Shown: one piece after another, positions 35,473-45,289 of the stretch
How the letters are laid out: every line of letters starts with the position of its first letter
Position numbering within the stretch: the first letter of the stretch is position 1
Source: Halomontanus rarus
GTDB taxonomy: Archaea > Halobacteriota > Halobacteria > Halobacteriales > Natrialbaceae
Assembly: GCF_017357405.1 (NCBI RefSeq)
Contig: NZ_CP071597.1
Location: 868,001-932,000 of the forward strand
Length of the DNA stretch: 64,000 nucleotides
Direction: 5' to 3'
Notes under the pieces: model-generated
Seen by the model: the letters and a program-made list of their open reading frames with translations, nothing else
Told to the model about the DNA's origin: nothing
The model's database searches: none
Translations under genes and position numbers: made by a program

Positions 35473-35604
35473 GAGGCGTGCGTCCGGCGCTATCGCGAAC
35501 AAATTTGACGCCCCGGCGGGAGGAAACCGACGCGTGAGAAGTAGTGCGCGACCGAGTGCTCGTCACTGTGGGTAGCTGTCGGCGTATCGACGAGCGATAG
35601 CGGA

Positions 35605-36672
35605 TCACCCCAGAGACGACGGGAGTTCGGAGACGAGGTCGTAGTGGGTCGCGAGCGCCCGAAGTTCCGCACCGACGTTCGCTTCGACCGGGATCCCGTC
35701 CGCTCGTCGTTCGACGGCGGTCCGATGTTCGGGTTCGCCCGGTAACAGGACGGGTTCGTCGCCGATCGGTTCCGCCGAGCGGAGGTGTGCGGCGAGCGAC
35801 TCGACTCGCGTCCGGACGTCCTCGGGCGAAGTGAACAACGACGGGTCGAGAGCGATAAACGCACCGCCGTTCCCGGCCCAGTCCTGTCGTTCCCGGGTCG
35901 CGACCGGTCCGTCGCCGACGATCGCCGCGAACAGTTCCGCGACGACGGCGAGGCCGAACCCCTTGTACCCCGACTCGCGACCGCCGAGGGGGAGCAACGC
36001 GCCGGCGCCGTCTTCGAAGTCGGCGGCGCGTTCAACCGGATCCCCCGATTCGGTTATCGTCCAGGCGTCCGGCAGCCGTTCGTCCGACCCGTCCCGCTCG
36101 ATGATCTTCCCGTGGGCGACCTGGCTCGTCGCCGCGTCGAACACCAGCGGAAACGGTAGTGCGCCGAACGTCGGAACGCCGAACGTCACCGGATTCGTTC
36201 CGAGACGCCGAGCCGCGGTTCCCGGCGGCGCGATGCGGTGGGAGCCCCCCTGAAGATTGACCCAGGAGACGAACAGGAACCCCTCCTCGACGACTCGCTC
36301 CGCCCACTCGCCGATTCGGCCGAGGTGGCCGGAATCGCGGATACCGGCGACGCCGATACCGTGCTCTCTCGCCCCGTCGACGAGCAATTCGACCGCTCGA
36401 TGACCCGTGAGCTGTCCGAACGCGGAATTTCCGGCGAGCTGATCGAACTCGCCGGCCGACTCGACGACCGGAGCCGCCGTCGGATCGACGGCCCCGTCCT
36501 CGACCTGTTGGGCGTAGTAGGGTAATCGAACGCAGCCGTGCGAGGTGTGACCGACGAGATCGGCGGTGACGAGCGACGACGCGACGATTTCAGCCGTCTC
36601 AGCGTCGGCACCGAACGCTTCGATCGCGTGCTGGGCGAACGACTCGAGCGAAGTTGCACTTACCCGGTCCAT
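35605..36672 (-). CDS. Malate/L-lactate dehydrogenase family (Ldh2) oxidoreductase
   Basis: NAD(P)-dependent 2-oxoacid reductase of 355 residues. Family marks include VGHTSHGCVRLPYY (residue region 40-52, catalytic His), SGHLGRIGEWAE, GTNPVTFGVP and SGYKGFGLAVVAE. Relatives reduce malate, ureidoglycolate, 2,3-diketo-L-gulonate or related acids. In this locus a keto acid from uronate or deoxysugar breakdown is likely. Confidence 0.85.
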   Translation of the reverse strand: MDRVSATSLESFAQHAIEAFGADAETAEIVASSLVTADLVGHTSHGCVRLPYYAQQVEDGAVDPTAAPVVESAGEFDQLAGNSAFGQLTGHRAVELLVDGAREHGIGVAGIRDSGHLGRIGEWAERVVEEGFLFVSWVNLQGGSHRIAPPGTAARRLGTNPVTFGVPTFGALPFPLVFDAATSQVAHGKIIERDGSDERLPDAWTITESGDPVERAADFEDGAGALLPLGGRESGYKGFGLAVVAELFAAIVGDGPVATRERQDWAGNGGAFIALDPSLFTSPEDVRTRVESLAAHLRSAEPIGDEPVLLPGEPEHRTAVERRADGIPVEANVGAELRALATHYDLVSELPSSLG

Positions 36673-36922
36673 CGAAAGTAGTGTCGTTCAGGGAGCTAAT
36701 AGTTGTACCCCAATTCCCCACCGACCCCCGTATTCAAATTCTAGTGCGATGGATCGATCCCATCCGAAATCAGGTACGTTCGTTCGTCTCGGGATGTTTG
36801 CACGGGTTTCCCTCGAGTTTCGTTTCTCGAGCGCGTCATTCGTCGGTTCTCGTGGCTTCTCGTAGCCGATCGTACGCGTCAGAGGTGCTTCCGTCTCGGT
36901 GTCATCGTCTGAAGGTCGGAAG

Positions 36923-37999
36923 TCACGTCGCGTTACCGTCGGTCTCCGAGACGAGCGGTCCGTCGCGCTGCTCGGAGGTGACGCCGTCAAGATACCCGAA
37001 GAAGGCCTTTTTGCGCGCGGTGTTCGCATCCCAGCGTACCGGCGGGGACTGGTATCCGTGCCAGTAGTCGTTCTCGCCGGGGTCGAAGTACCCCCACGAG
37101 GCACCGGCTTCGATCGCAGCCCGCACGTTACAGTCGGACCCGAACCGGAAGTGATCGTCCTCGTTGAAGACGATCGGCATCGATTCGTAGGAGGGACGAT
37201 CCCGGACCTCCGCGACCATCTCTCGGATGCGATCGGGATCGTTGACGCCGTTCCCGTGAACGAGGACGACGTCCGAGGCCGAAATCGCGTCGTCGGTGGG
37301 AACGGTTCCGCCGCTGAAGCTGGTTCCGGCGGGATACCGAAATCCGTTCCGCTCTTTCCGGCGGACGCGCTCGATCAACTCGGGAACGCGCTCGGGACGG
37401 AGAATACCGTGGTCGTACTCGATATCGCACTCGTTGTTCACCTCGACGATCACGTTGGTGTACTCTCGATCGAGCAGCCACTCGACGGCGTTGTTCAGTG
37501 CGGCGACGACGGCAGCTTCGTCCTCCAAGACCTCGTCTTGCCCGAAGTAGAACAGTCCGACGATCACGACCATTCCGAGCGCGTCCGCGCGATCGAGCAC
37601 TCGGCGAAATCGATCCATCCACGCCGGTTTCAGACTTCCGTCGGGACGATAGGCCGAAACCGTCCACGGCTGTTCGTCGGAGTAGCCCTCCGGACTGCCA
37701 CACTGGAGGTTGACCGTCACCGCCCGCAGACCGTGGTCGTGCCATTCGGGCATCGCCGCCAGAAACTCGGCGACGTTCCGATCGGGATCGTACGTTCCCG
37801 TGTCGGGGTAGGCCCACCTGTCACGCGTCTCGAGGTTTTCGTCGTCGAACAGCGCTTGGACGGTTCGCGCGTTGAACAACAGCCCCTCTATCGAGTTCCC
37901 TTCCCACGAACGGCCTTCGTAGGTGGCTGTTCCGTTTATCGTAAACGCTTCTCCGTCGATTCCGACGCGAGTGTACCGGTTCTCGCCAAATGCGGACAT
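36923..37999 (-). CDS. GH5-like TIM-barrel glycoside hydrolase
   Basis: Protein of 358 residues with a clan-A-type barrel. VNNE with Glu190 fits the acid/base position after strand 4 and FNED with Glu280 fits the nucleophile after strand 7. The fold pattern (LRAVTVNLQCG, MVVIVGLFYFG, VVLVHGNG) supports the GH5/GH-A group, but the subfamily is not clear. The start at MSAFGENRYT is preferred to an upstream ATG at 38056. There is no signal peptide. It shares orientation with the GH39 gene upstream (226-base gap). Confidence 0.65.
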   Translation of the reverse strand: MSAFGENRYTRVGIDGEAFTINGTATYEGRSWEGNSIEGLLFNARTVQALFDDENLETRDRWAYPDTGTYDPDRNVAEFLAAMPEWHDHGLRAVTVNLQCGSPEGYSDEQPWTVSAYRPDGSLKPAWMDRFRRVLDRADALGMVVIVGLFYFGQDEVLEDEAAVVAALNNAVEWLLDREYTNVIVEVNNECDIEYDHGILRPERVPELIERVRRKERNGFRYPAGTSFSGGTVPTDDAISASDVVLVHGNGVNDPDRIREMVAEVRDRPSYESMPIVFNEDDHFRFGSDCNVRAAIEAGASWGYFDPGENDYWHGYQSPPVRWDANTARKKAFFGYLDGVTSEQRDGPLVSETDGNAT

Positions 38000-38225
38000 A
38001 CTGGTGCGGTCGCGGCGAGCGACTAAAGCGATAGGGTTCCGGAAGTGTGGTTTCAATCACGGTGTGATGATCGCCCGGACCCGAAGACGACAATACGACG
38101 GGAAGGATCGACGGCCCGATCAACGACGGCGACAGCGTTCAGACCGGCAGGAGACGTATCCACGTGGAACCTCGAGGTCGAGATCGGGAATTTGTGCGAC
38201 TCGAGCAGTTCGACACGAGTTTCCG

Positions 38226-40040
38226 TCACTCGAGCGTGATCGGATCCGAGAACTCGCTCGTCCGGCTCCAATAATCGACCGTCCGGACGGCGTAGGTTCC
38301 GGTCGAGTCCGTTCCCGTGTGATAGTATCCGGCAGTGAGCAGGTCGCGGTCATTGAGCCGCTCGCGACCTCCGTCGTCGATGCGAAACACCTCGTACGTC
38401 CGGACGGCTCGAGCGGGGTTCGCGTCCCACGTGAACATGACGTCCGTTCCCGCCGCGATCCCGCGGTAGGGGTCGGCTCGGAGTCCGGTCGGTGTCGCGG
38501 GCGGTTCACCGGGTCGGTCGCGGACGTGGACGACGCTCACGCTCGGCAGCGGCAGTTCGACGGATAGTTCCACTCGATCATCGTCGACCGGCGTCGGCTC
38601 CGCGAGCAGTTCGGCCCCGTGACTCGCCCGAAGCGCGCGTCGCAGGTCGGCGGAGAGTCGAGTCGGCCCGCCGGCCTCGTCCCAGACGGCGAACGGGTTC
38701 GCGTGTTCGTCGTCGATCCGGTAGTGCGCGACGATCCCGTCGTCGAACGGAAGGTTCTCGAGTGCGAGCGTGACGTCGGTTTCGCCGTCCGTCGCCGGTC
38801 TGTCGCGGACGTTGTACAGGAGGACGGTCACCGATTTCTCGCCGCGTCTCGTCGCGAACCCCCCGACGGTGGGGGTCGCCGGCTCTTCCGTCGACCGTCG
38901 AAGTTCGAGTCCGGTGTCGCCGAGCAACGAGAGCAACGTCATGACTGTATAACTCGGCTTCTTCACGAGTTCGAACTCGTCGAGCGTCGGTCGCGTGCCG
39001 GCGCCGTTGGGATCGATCTCGATCTCGCCTTCGCCCTCGCCGAGGCGTGCGAAGTGGGTTCTGTTGCCCCACGTTCCGAGAAACCCGTTGTCGTTGCTGA
39101 GCAGAACGTACGGGGTTTCGGTTCCGTCGACGAGCTCCCGACGATGCTGATCGATGATCTTCGTGATGATAGCGGCGTAGTACGGACGCGCTCGCCAGGT
39201 GTGGATCTCGTTCCACCCCGTCTGAGGGTCGCACTCGTTGTTCGCGAACGGACGACCGGCCAGATCGGGGTGTCTCTCGCGGATGTACTCGATCGCCTCG
39301 CGCTCTCGAGCAACGATTCCGGACGTATCCGGCGTGAGATCCTCTCGGTTCGAACTCGCCCCCTTCTCGTGAACGGAGACGAAGTCCAGCCGTACCTCGT
39401 CGCCGGTCAGGCAATTCGTGCCGGTGTCGCAGTGCTCGAGAAACCGCTCGAACAGCGGCGAGCGCGTTCGAGCGGTCCCCGGACCGCCGAGGGTCAGCGT
39501 CGGATTTGCGTCCTGTAATCCGGCCGAGCAAGCGTCGTAGTACGCACAGAACGCGTCCGGGTCGACGGCGAACTGCTCCCAGCCGAAGCCGATATCCGGT
39601 TCGTTCCAGCTCTCGAAGTACCACGATTCGACCTCGTCGATGCCGTATCGCGAGGTGAGGTGATCGCCCAGATCGCGGACGAATCGTCGCCAAGCCCGCA
39701 ACTGGTCGTGATCGGTGAAGTCGTCGAATACGTCCGACGGATTCCCCATCAATTCGAAGAACGGGCGGAGACCGTTCTCGACGAGGACGTCGAGCCCCTC
39801 GTCGAGTTTCGACCAGTCGTACCGCGGCGTCCCCTCGAGTGGGTCGCCGCCGATACGAACGAGGTCGAGCAGGAAGTGGATGCGGACGTGGCTGATCCCG
39901 TCGTTCGGAACCGCTCCGAGGTACGCGATCGTCTGGCGCATATCGTCGTGACGGAGCAGTTTTGCGGGCGTGAATCCGGTGCTTCGCCAGAAGTGATCGA
40001 ACTCGCCGATCGTTCGCGTGAAGTCGACGTCGAGGCGCAT
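38226..40040 (-). CDS. GH39 alpha-L-iduronidase-like protein
   Basis: Protein of 604 residues with the domain order of animal lysosomal alpha-L-iduronidase: a TIM barrel (1 to about 370), a beta-sandwich, and a C-terminal fibronectin type III-like domain from about residue 505 (PTGLRADPYRG, FTWDANP). Acid/base Glu147 lies in WNEPD and nucleophile Glu269 in NNECDPQTGW. WRARPYYAA, QHRR and YVLLSNDNGFL correspond closely to the iduronidase segment I remember. Beta-xylosidase GH39 members usually lack this downstream segment. There is no signal peptide. It suggests a substrate with L-iduronic or a related acid. Confidence 0.75.
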   Translation of the reverse strand: MRLDVDFTRTIGEFDHFWRSTGFTPAKLLRHDDMRQTIAYLGAVPNDGISHVRIHFLLDLVRIGGDPLEGTPRYDWSKLDEGLDVLVENGLRPFFELMGNPSDVFDDFTDHDQLRAWRRFVRDLGDHLTSRYGIDEVESWYFESWNEPDIGFGWEQFAVDPDAFCAYYDACSAGLQDANPTLTLGGPGTARTRSPLFERFLEHCDTGTNCLTGDEVRLDFVSVHEKGASSNREDLTPDTSGIVAREREAIEYIRERHPDLAGRPFANNECDPQTGWNEIHTWRARPYYAAIITKIIDQHRRELVDGTETPYVLLSNDNGFLGTWGNRTHFARLGEGEGEIEIDPNGAGTRPTLDEFELVKKPSYTVMTLLSLLGDTGLELRRSTEEPATPTVGGFATRRGEKSVTVLLYNVRDRPATDGETDVTLALENLPFDDGIVAHYRIDDEHANPFAVWDEAGGPTRLSADLRRALRASHGAELLAEPTPVDDDRVELSVELPLPSVSVVHVRDRPGEPPATPTGLRADPYRGIAAGTDVMFTWDANPARAVRTYEVFRIDDGGRERLNDRDLLTAGYYHTGTDSTGTYAVRTVDYWSRTSEFSDPITLE

Positions 40041-40205
40041 ACGGAGAGGTCGATCGATTCCCGTTTAGTTTTTCCCTCGAGACCGACACCGGATGGCTCG
40101 TCACTTCGGTTCGCGCCGTCAGCGTGCGCTCGTTTGGAGACGATCGCCCGTCGTCGTCAGATCGTGTTTTGTTTGCTCGATATCGGAACGACTGCGCCGA
40201 TCCAG

Positions 40206-41360
40206 TCAGTCGATCCGGTATTCGTCGAGTTTGTTCTCGTCAACCTCGACTCCCAGTCCGGGACCGTCCGGAACCTCGATCGCCCCGTCGACGACCTCGA
40301 AGGGATCGGCGATCACGTCGTCCGCCCACGCGTAGTACACCGAGTCGGGGGGCAGCGAAAACCCGGGAATGCCGGTAACGGCGTGGAGAATCGCAGCCGT
40401 CCGGATCCCCAGGTCGAACGCACAGTGGTGTGCCAGCGCCAGCCCGGCGTCCTCCGCGATTGCCGCCTGCTGTCTGAGTCCCGTGATACCGCCGACGGGC
40501 GTGAGATCGACGACGGCGGCGTCTGCACCGCCTCGAGCGACGATCGACCGCAGGTTGTGTGACACGTAGGTGTCCTCGTTGGGCGCGATCGGCTGCGGGA
40601 GGCGTTCGCGGAGCTTCGCCAGCGACTCGTGGGCGTCGATGCGGATCGGCTGTTCCATGTACTGGAGATACACTCCCCGGTCGGCAAGCGATGCGCCGAC
40701 GCGGACCGCCTCGTCGAACCGCCAGCCCTGATTCGGATCGAGGCGGAAGGCCAACTGGCCGTCGACCTCGTCGTCCATCGCGACGATCCGTTCGACGTCC
40801 TGTTTCCAGTCCCGACCCGCCTTCGTCTTCAGCACGTCGAAGCCGTTCTCGAGTGCGCGTCTGGCGTGAATCCGAGATTCCTCCGGCGAGAGGATTCCGA
40901 CGCAGTACGCCACGTCGACGCTCCGATCGATATCGTAGCTGGTGTCCATTCGGCGCTCGGTCGTCGACGGCGCCGTCCAGCCGCCGAGCAGTTCGTAGAT
41001 CGGGCGCTCGAGATCCTTGCCGACGATATCCCAGCAGGCGACCTCGACGGGGGCGAAGAACATATCCGCATTCGTGTACTCGATGAAGAGCAGCCGCCGA
41101 AGGCTCTCGACTTCGAAGGGGGAGTGGCCCTCGACGATGGGGGCGATACCGTCCTCGATCACCGAGACGGTCGCTTTCGGGGAGAGAAACGTCCGCACCT
41201 CGCCCCAGCCGACGGTTCCCTCGTCGGTCTCGACCCGAACGATGACCCGATCGACGTCCTCGACGGCACCGTGGTTCGTCACGTACGGTGCGATCCCACC
41301 CTCCTCTTCGTCCAGTACGTCGATGTTGACTGCGTAGGCGTCGATCGTATCGATCTTCAT
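40206..41360 (-). CDS. Enolase-superfamily acid-sugar dehydratase or racemase, third copy
   Basis: Protein of 384 residues. KTKAG (KxK), RLDPNQGW, YMEQPI and PNEDTY supply the base and metal ligands; VVDLTPVGG keeps the Asp and HHCAFDLG the His of the mandelate-racemase dyad, while the Lys used by muconate lactonizing enzymes is absent (Thr-Pro there). It likely acts on an aldonate or uronate. A TnpB element begins less than 60 bases upstream of its start, so the original promoter may be displaced. Confidence 0.85.
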   Translation of the reverse strand: MKIDTIDAYAVNIDVLDEEEGGIAPYVTNHGAVEDVDRVIVRVETDEGTVGWGEVRTFLSPKATVSVIEDGIAPIVEGHSPFEVESLRRLLFIEYTNADMFFAPVEVACWDIVGKDLERPIYELLGGWTAPSTTERRMDTSYDIDRSVDVAYCVGILSPEESRIHARRALENGFDVLKTKAGRDWKQDVERIVAMDDEVDGQLAFRLDPNQGWRFDEAVRVGASLADRGVYLQYMEQPIRIDAHESLAKLRERLPQPIAPNEDTYVSHNLRSIVARGGADAAVVDLTPVGGITGLRQQAAIAEDAGLALAHHCAFDLGIRTAAILHAVTGIPGFSLPPDSVYYAWADDVIADPFEVVDGAIEVPDGPGLGVEVDENKLDEYRID

Positions 41361-41404
41361 ACGGTATCTCCGGTGGTCCAGATGTATATTTCATACAGTC
41401 GAAC

Positions 41405-41450
41405 CGTTGACATCCTCCCCGCCCTAAAGGGCGAGGATTCCCGCGTTGGG
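41405..41450 (-). repeat. Right-end hairpin of the 41461 TnpB element
   Basis: CGCCC-TAAA-GGGCG (41420-41433) lies just after the tnpB stop on the minus strand, the usual place for the IS200/IS605 right end and guide RNA scaffold. Confidence 0.55.
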
Positions 41451-41460
41451 ATATTGTGGT

Positions 41461-42741
41461 TTACGACGTCACTTGTTCTTGAGGTGCGAACGCACCAGTT
41501 TCCTTGTCAAACAAGAACGTCGATGGCTGTGCCAACCAACCGTTACTCCTATCTCCCCCGTCACAGGAGAGACTCAGAGATACTTTCTGTCGAATGTTCT
41601 CAGCACCGTTCACGTCCGCGTTCGCCACCAAGCCGCACTCATCACAGACGTACAACCCGCGTTCAACACGGTTCGCCTTTTGCTCCCGGCCACAGCACGA
41701 ACACGACTTCGACGTATCCCGCTCGGACACCTGCTCGACCGTAATGCCTTCCATCTCGGCTTTGTAGGTGAGCAGATCTGTGAAGCGGTCGAACGCCCAC
41801 GAATGCAGATCGAGATTGCCGTGCTTACCCCAGTTCTTCGACTCGCCGTTCTCCTCGTCCTCACGGATACCAGAGAGGTCGCCAACCACAATCGTTCCAA
41901 CACCTTCGTCAACACATCGCTGAACGATGTGTTTGGAGAGGGTATGGAAGTAGTGGGTTCTGCGAGCGGACTTTTTCTGGTTCAACCGAGTGGCTTGCTC
42001 AGAACCAGAGTCATCACAGCGAGCGATACGCTTACTGAAGTAGTAGTCGTCCTGCTTCAGGCAGTTCAGCGGATACAGTTCGGCGTGACCGTCTTCGTAG
42101 GCGAGTGCGGCGAAGTTGTTGATGCCGAGGTCAACACCCACAGTCTTCTCACCCGGTGCTTCGGACATTTCGACCTCGACGTTGCACACGAAGTGCAGTT
42201 CCCATTCATCCCCTGTCCAAACGGCCCTGACTTGTTGAACGCCCTCTACGGCAGAGAGGTCAACGTCGGGACGAGTTTGGTATTCGCAGAGGATGAAGTC
42301 CGACCAGTACTCCTTGAGGTTCGACCCTTTTGAGAGTCGAACGCGATTGTACTGGGTGTCGAGTTTGAAACCAGCGGCTTTGAAAGTGACCGTGCTTCGC
42401 GGGTGTTCGTCGCCGTGTTTGCGGTATCCAGGCGGGTTCGCTTTCGTGTCTCCGTTTCGTCGTTTGCCGTACCAGCCGTTGAACGCTTCAGCGAGTTCTT
42501 GAAGGACTCGCTGACTTGACTGAGAATGGAGGTCATCGTAGCGTTCGTGCGACTTGAGGTAGGCGGTGAGTTCGTCGTGTTTTGGGATGTAGTCGATTTC
42601 ATCCCAGACACGACTGATTGTCCACCGTCCGACGTTCCAGAGTTTCGAGGCGGCGAACCCGAGCGAATCGAGGTCGTCAGACACCTGTTGCTGGTTCCGA
42701 ATGGAAGCAGTATAGGTGCGGGTGACGACCTGTTTCGCCAT
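41461..42741 (-). CDS. tnpB: TnpB RNA-guided nuclease family protein (solo element)
   Basis: IS1341/IS605-type TnpB of 426 residues. RuvC-I Asp is in VGVDLGINN and RuvC-III Asp in VANADVNGAEN; the zinc finger is CSCCG and CDECG. The RuvC-II position, normally ExL, reads VVGDLSGI, with Gly in place of Glu, whereas the second TnpB of this window keeps ALEDL. No tnpA accompanies it. It has inserted just upstream of the 40206 dehydratase gene and marks the border of the sugar island. Confidence 0.88.
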   Translation of the reverse strand: MAKQVVTRTYTASIRNQQQVSDDLDSLGFAASKLWNVGRWTISRVWDEIDYIPKHDELTAYLKSHERYDDLHSQSSQRVLQELAEAFNGWYGKRRNGDTKANPPGYRKHGDEHPRSTVTFKAAGFKLDTQYNRVRLSKGSNLKEYWSDFILCEYQTRPDVDLSAVEGVQQVRAVWTGDEWELHFVCNVEVEMSEAPGEKTVGVDLGINNFAALAYEDGHAELYPLNCLKQDDYYFSKRIARCDDSGSEQATRLNQKKSARRTHYFHTLSKHIVQRCVDEGVGTIVVGDLSGIREDEENGESKNWGKHGNLDLHSWAFDRFTDLLTYKAEMEGITVEQVSERDTSKSCSCCGREQKANRVERGLYVCDECGLVANADVNGAENIRQKVSLSLSCDGGDRSNGWLAQPSTFLFDKETGAFAPQEQVTS

Positions 42742-43395
42742 ACGTAACCTATGTAATCAAACCTACTTGAAGGTGTGGATTACGCAGCGTGGAATATCCA
42801 GTCGTGCCATCGAACGGTGGACTGTGAAGGGTAGTGTCGGATTCTTCCCCGCGCTAAAGCACGGGGTTTTCTCCTTGACTCTCCGTAAAGCGTTTCAGTG
42901 GGGACTCGGCGAACCCGGAAACTTCGCCTCGCTCGTCACAGACTCCCCGACTGTGCCTCCCGAGGCTCCGACGCCGTCCAGTCACTCGTGGGGAGACGTA
43001 CGTACGCTGACATCGCTGTAACCGGCGAGCGAGACGACTCGATCCTCACACTCCCGCCGTTCCGAAGCGGCTACTCTCCGCACCACCTCGAGTTCGGGGG
43101 CCGTCTCGCTCGTGGTCTCTGTGCCCGTTCATGCTCATAGGTTGTTTCAACCATCTCGGATTATTGACGAATCAATCAGGTTCCGTAGTCCACTATAAGT
43201 ACTTCGTATCCATCCGAATGGCGATGTTCAGTTGATATTCTCTCGCCCTGTAATTTGAGGAATCTTGAGAGCGTGAGCAGACGGCGATTGCGTCAGGCTG
43301 TTCGCCGTCCGTCATCACGCGACCAGTTGTTCGCTTCGAGAGATACAAGCAATTCTTCGCTTGATCAGCGTAGAACGAACTCGTCAAGAAATTTG
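42742..43395 (+). other. Gene-free stretch with orphan IS end
   Basis: Contains the left flank of the TnpB element and an orphan hairpin at 42847-42866. Open frames here are short and not acidic; no gene is supported. Confidence 0.45.
42847..42866. repeat. Orphan IS200/IS605-type end hairpin
   Basis: CCCCG-C-GC-TAAA-GC-A-CGGGG, similar to the hairpin at the TnpB element end, with no transposase attached on this side. Confidence 0.4.
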
Positions 43396-43797
43396 AAGTG
43401 GATACATCGGCTGGCTGATAGTGGTTTCGACCTGTCGGCGGATTCGCTGTCGCAGGTCACCATTGATAAGAAATATGTCAAAATAAATGGCGGCTAGTCT
43501 TGGGAAGACACTGCAATAGAAGCCAGAACAAAGCTGATTCTTGACGTCGAAGTCTATGGACAACGAGGCACCGATCCAACTGCCGAATTCCTGCGCCAAT
43601 TGACCGAGAAACGCGATCTCTCTGACACCGTGTTTCTCGTCGATGGCTACGGCTATCTGACTTTCCCTTCACGATTAGTATTCAGCAGTCAACTCGACTA
43701 CGCTGACCGAAACCTGATAGAAAACTGGTTTCAAACCTTGAAGATGAGAGTTGACCACTTCTAAAACTCATAGGTGGGTAGTCGGGCGAGCGTCAAA
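43396..43797 (+). pseudogene. IS6-family transposase remnant
   Basis: In one frame, with stops at 43495, 43762 and shortly after, the text reads TIDKKYVKINGG, TKLILDVEVYG, DTVFLVDGYGYL and RNLIENWFQTLKMRVDHF, the DDE-domain pattern of haloarchaeal IS6-type transposases. The N-terminal HTH part and the C terminus are missing. It is inactive. Confidence 0.7.
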
Positions 43798-43835
43798 ATG
43801 TGTATTGGATAGTTCACACACGGCTATAACATACA

Positions 43836-43895
43836 ACGATCGAACACTTCGAGCGGATGGACACCGTGTCCGTCGTCGATTGGTCCTCATTTTGA
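43836..43895 (+). pseudogene. vapC: Last 19 codons of a VapC toxin gene
   Basis: The frame reads TIEHFERMDTVSVVDWSSF then stop, nearly the same at DNA level as the end of the vapC remnant at 59255-59303. Only this tail is present. Confidence 0.6.
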
Positions 43896-43906
43896 ATCAA
43901 TCTCCT

Positions 43907-43926
43907 CCACGTCCTTCAGGACGTGG
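43907..43926. repeat. Orphan IS200/IS605-type end hairpin
   Basis: CCACGTCC-TTCA-GGACGTGG, a perfect eight-base stem. It interrupts the vapC-derived repeat region. Confidence 0.4.
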
Positions 43927-44059
43927 AATCCGCCCATTGGATTTCCGCCAAGTGTGGCGCTCGGGAGGTGTTCGGCCGGGAGGGGTCGTCGATCACGCCA
44001 TTTCACCCCTTGCAGAGACTCAACTAGCTAACTAATTGTTGTCATAAATGGCGTGAAGG

Positions 44060-44105
44060 ATACAGAGGATAGATGCAGCACGACTAGACCCTTTGTTTCG
44101 AACTG
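44060..44105. repeat. Dispersed repeat, copy near the primase gene
   Basis: About 46 bases nearly identical to 59365-59410 (ATACAGAGGATRGATGCAGC core). Together with the vapC tail it shows a shared ancestral segment. Confidence 0.55.
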
Positions 44106-44122
44106 GACCGCTGAAGAACCGG

Positions 44123-45289
44123 CTATCGACCACGGCCGACCAGACTCCAAAATCGGTTCCACAGCGACGCGTCCCTCTCCGATGTCGACCGAGTTTCCTC
44201 GTGCGGAGCCTTCTCGCCAACTCGCTCGAGCCTCGCTTCGAGCGTTTCGATTAACTCGGTCTTCTCCTCGAGTTTCGTCTCGAGTTCGTCGACACGCTCG
44301 GCCAACAATCGGTTTTTCCGCTCGAGATACTCTTGGTCACGCGTGGTATCCCGCGTCTCCTCGGAACGCTCACTGTCCGACTCACCCGTGGACTGCGCTC
44401 GAGGATCGTAGAACTCGGACGTCGTGTCGATCGCCCGCTCGACCGTCCGGTCGCCGTACGTCGAGCCGTCGGCGTAGTGCACTTCGTCCCACTTCTCACG
44501 AACCAATCCCGACCGACGAAACAATCGATCGAGTTGTGCTCGATCACCGCCGGTCCAGAACGCGAGCAAACAACATAGGGCCATGTCTGCCTCCGACTGA
44601 CTGTCGTAGCCGACGGTGTTCCCGTTCCAGAGGCGCTCGAACTTGTCTCCGTTCGACGCAGCCATCGCCTTCTCGAGGAGTTCGCTATCCGAAAGTGTCG
44701 ATTCTCTTGGCTCTGTCCCCCCACGACCCTTTCCCTGCGTGTCCGCTCGATTCGTCACAGATTCCCGAACGTACTCGTCGTGGACCGCCTCGAGTTCAGA
44801 TTGGCGATCACACACGGCAGTCGGTGTTCCAGAAACGTGTTCACAAGTGACGGTGAAAAACCGAGCCCGATCGTAGAGTTCGATCTTGCCACGTCGATTT
44901 CGTCCGTCGGGGAGGTCCCCGAACACGAGGACGTGATATCCCGTACCGGAGGGAGAGACTTCAGTGTAGGACTCGAGACAGTCGATGATCGCTTTCGCAT
45001 CGACTTCCGGCTGACCGGTTTCGGGATCCCGACAGTCGTCCAGGTCGACGCCGACGATCGGGTCACTATCCGTGAACACGAACCCGAGTCCATCAGCATC
45101 GCTGGTACCGAGATACGTCCGTGCCGTCTCGAGATCGCTCCAGGTCCGATCGTCAGTCGACGACGCGAAGGAACCGGTCTCCGGATCGATCGGGACCTTC
45201 GTCGGTTTCCCGTCTCGAATCACTTCACGCCAGCAGACCCACTGATCGCGTGCTCGGAGCGTCTCTGGAATCGCTATGAGATCAACCAT
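44123..45289 (-). CDS. Archaeo-eukaryotic primase (NrS-1-like) without helicase domain
   Basis: Protein of 388 residues. The primase-polymerase motifs appear in order: GVDLDDC (DxD metal site, near residue 90), SPSGTGYHVLV (SGxGxH) and KIELYDRARFFTVT. A helical bundle follows with LWNGN and SEADMALCCLLAFW, typical of phage and plasmid PrimPols, then a C-terminal coiled coil rich in Leu, Glu and Lys (about 325-370). No helicase domain follows. ATG 45289 gives MVDLIAIPETLRARDQW. It probably primes replication of an integrated mobile element or plasmid. Confidence 0.75.
   Translation of the reverse strand: MVDLIAIPETLRARDQWVCWREVIRDGKPTKVPIDPETGSFASSTDDRTWSDLETARTYLGTSDADGLGFVFTDSDPIVGVDLDDCRDPETGQPEVDAKAIIDCLESYTEVSPSGTGYHVLVFGDLPDGRNRRGKIELYDRARFFTVTCEHVSGTPTAVCDRQSELEAVHDEYVRESVTNRADTQGKGRGGTEPRESTLSDSELLEKAMAASNGDKFERLWNGNTVGYDSQSEADMALCCLLAFWTGGDRAQLDRLFRRSGLVREKWDEVHYADGSTYGDRTVERAIDTTSEFYDPRAQSTGESDSERSEETRDTTRDQEYLERKNRLLAERVDELETKLEEKTELIETLEARLERVGEKAPHEETRSTSERDASLWNRFWSLVGRGR

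Noticed and set aside
41446..42333. Plus-strand frame of 295 codons
   Set aside because: It is antisense to the TnpB gene, which has all expected domains.
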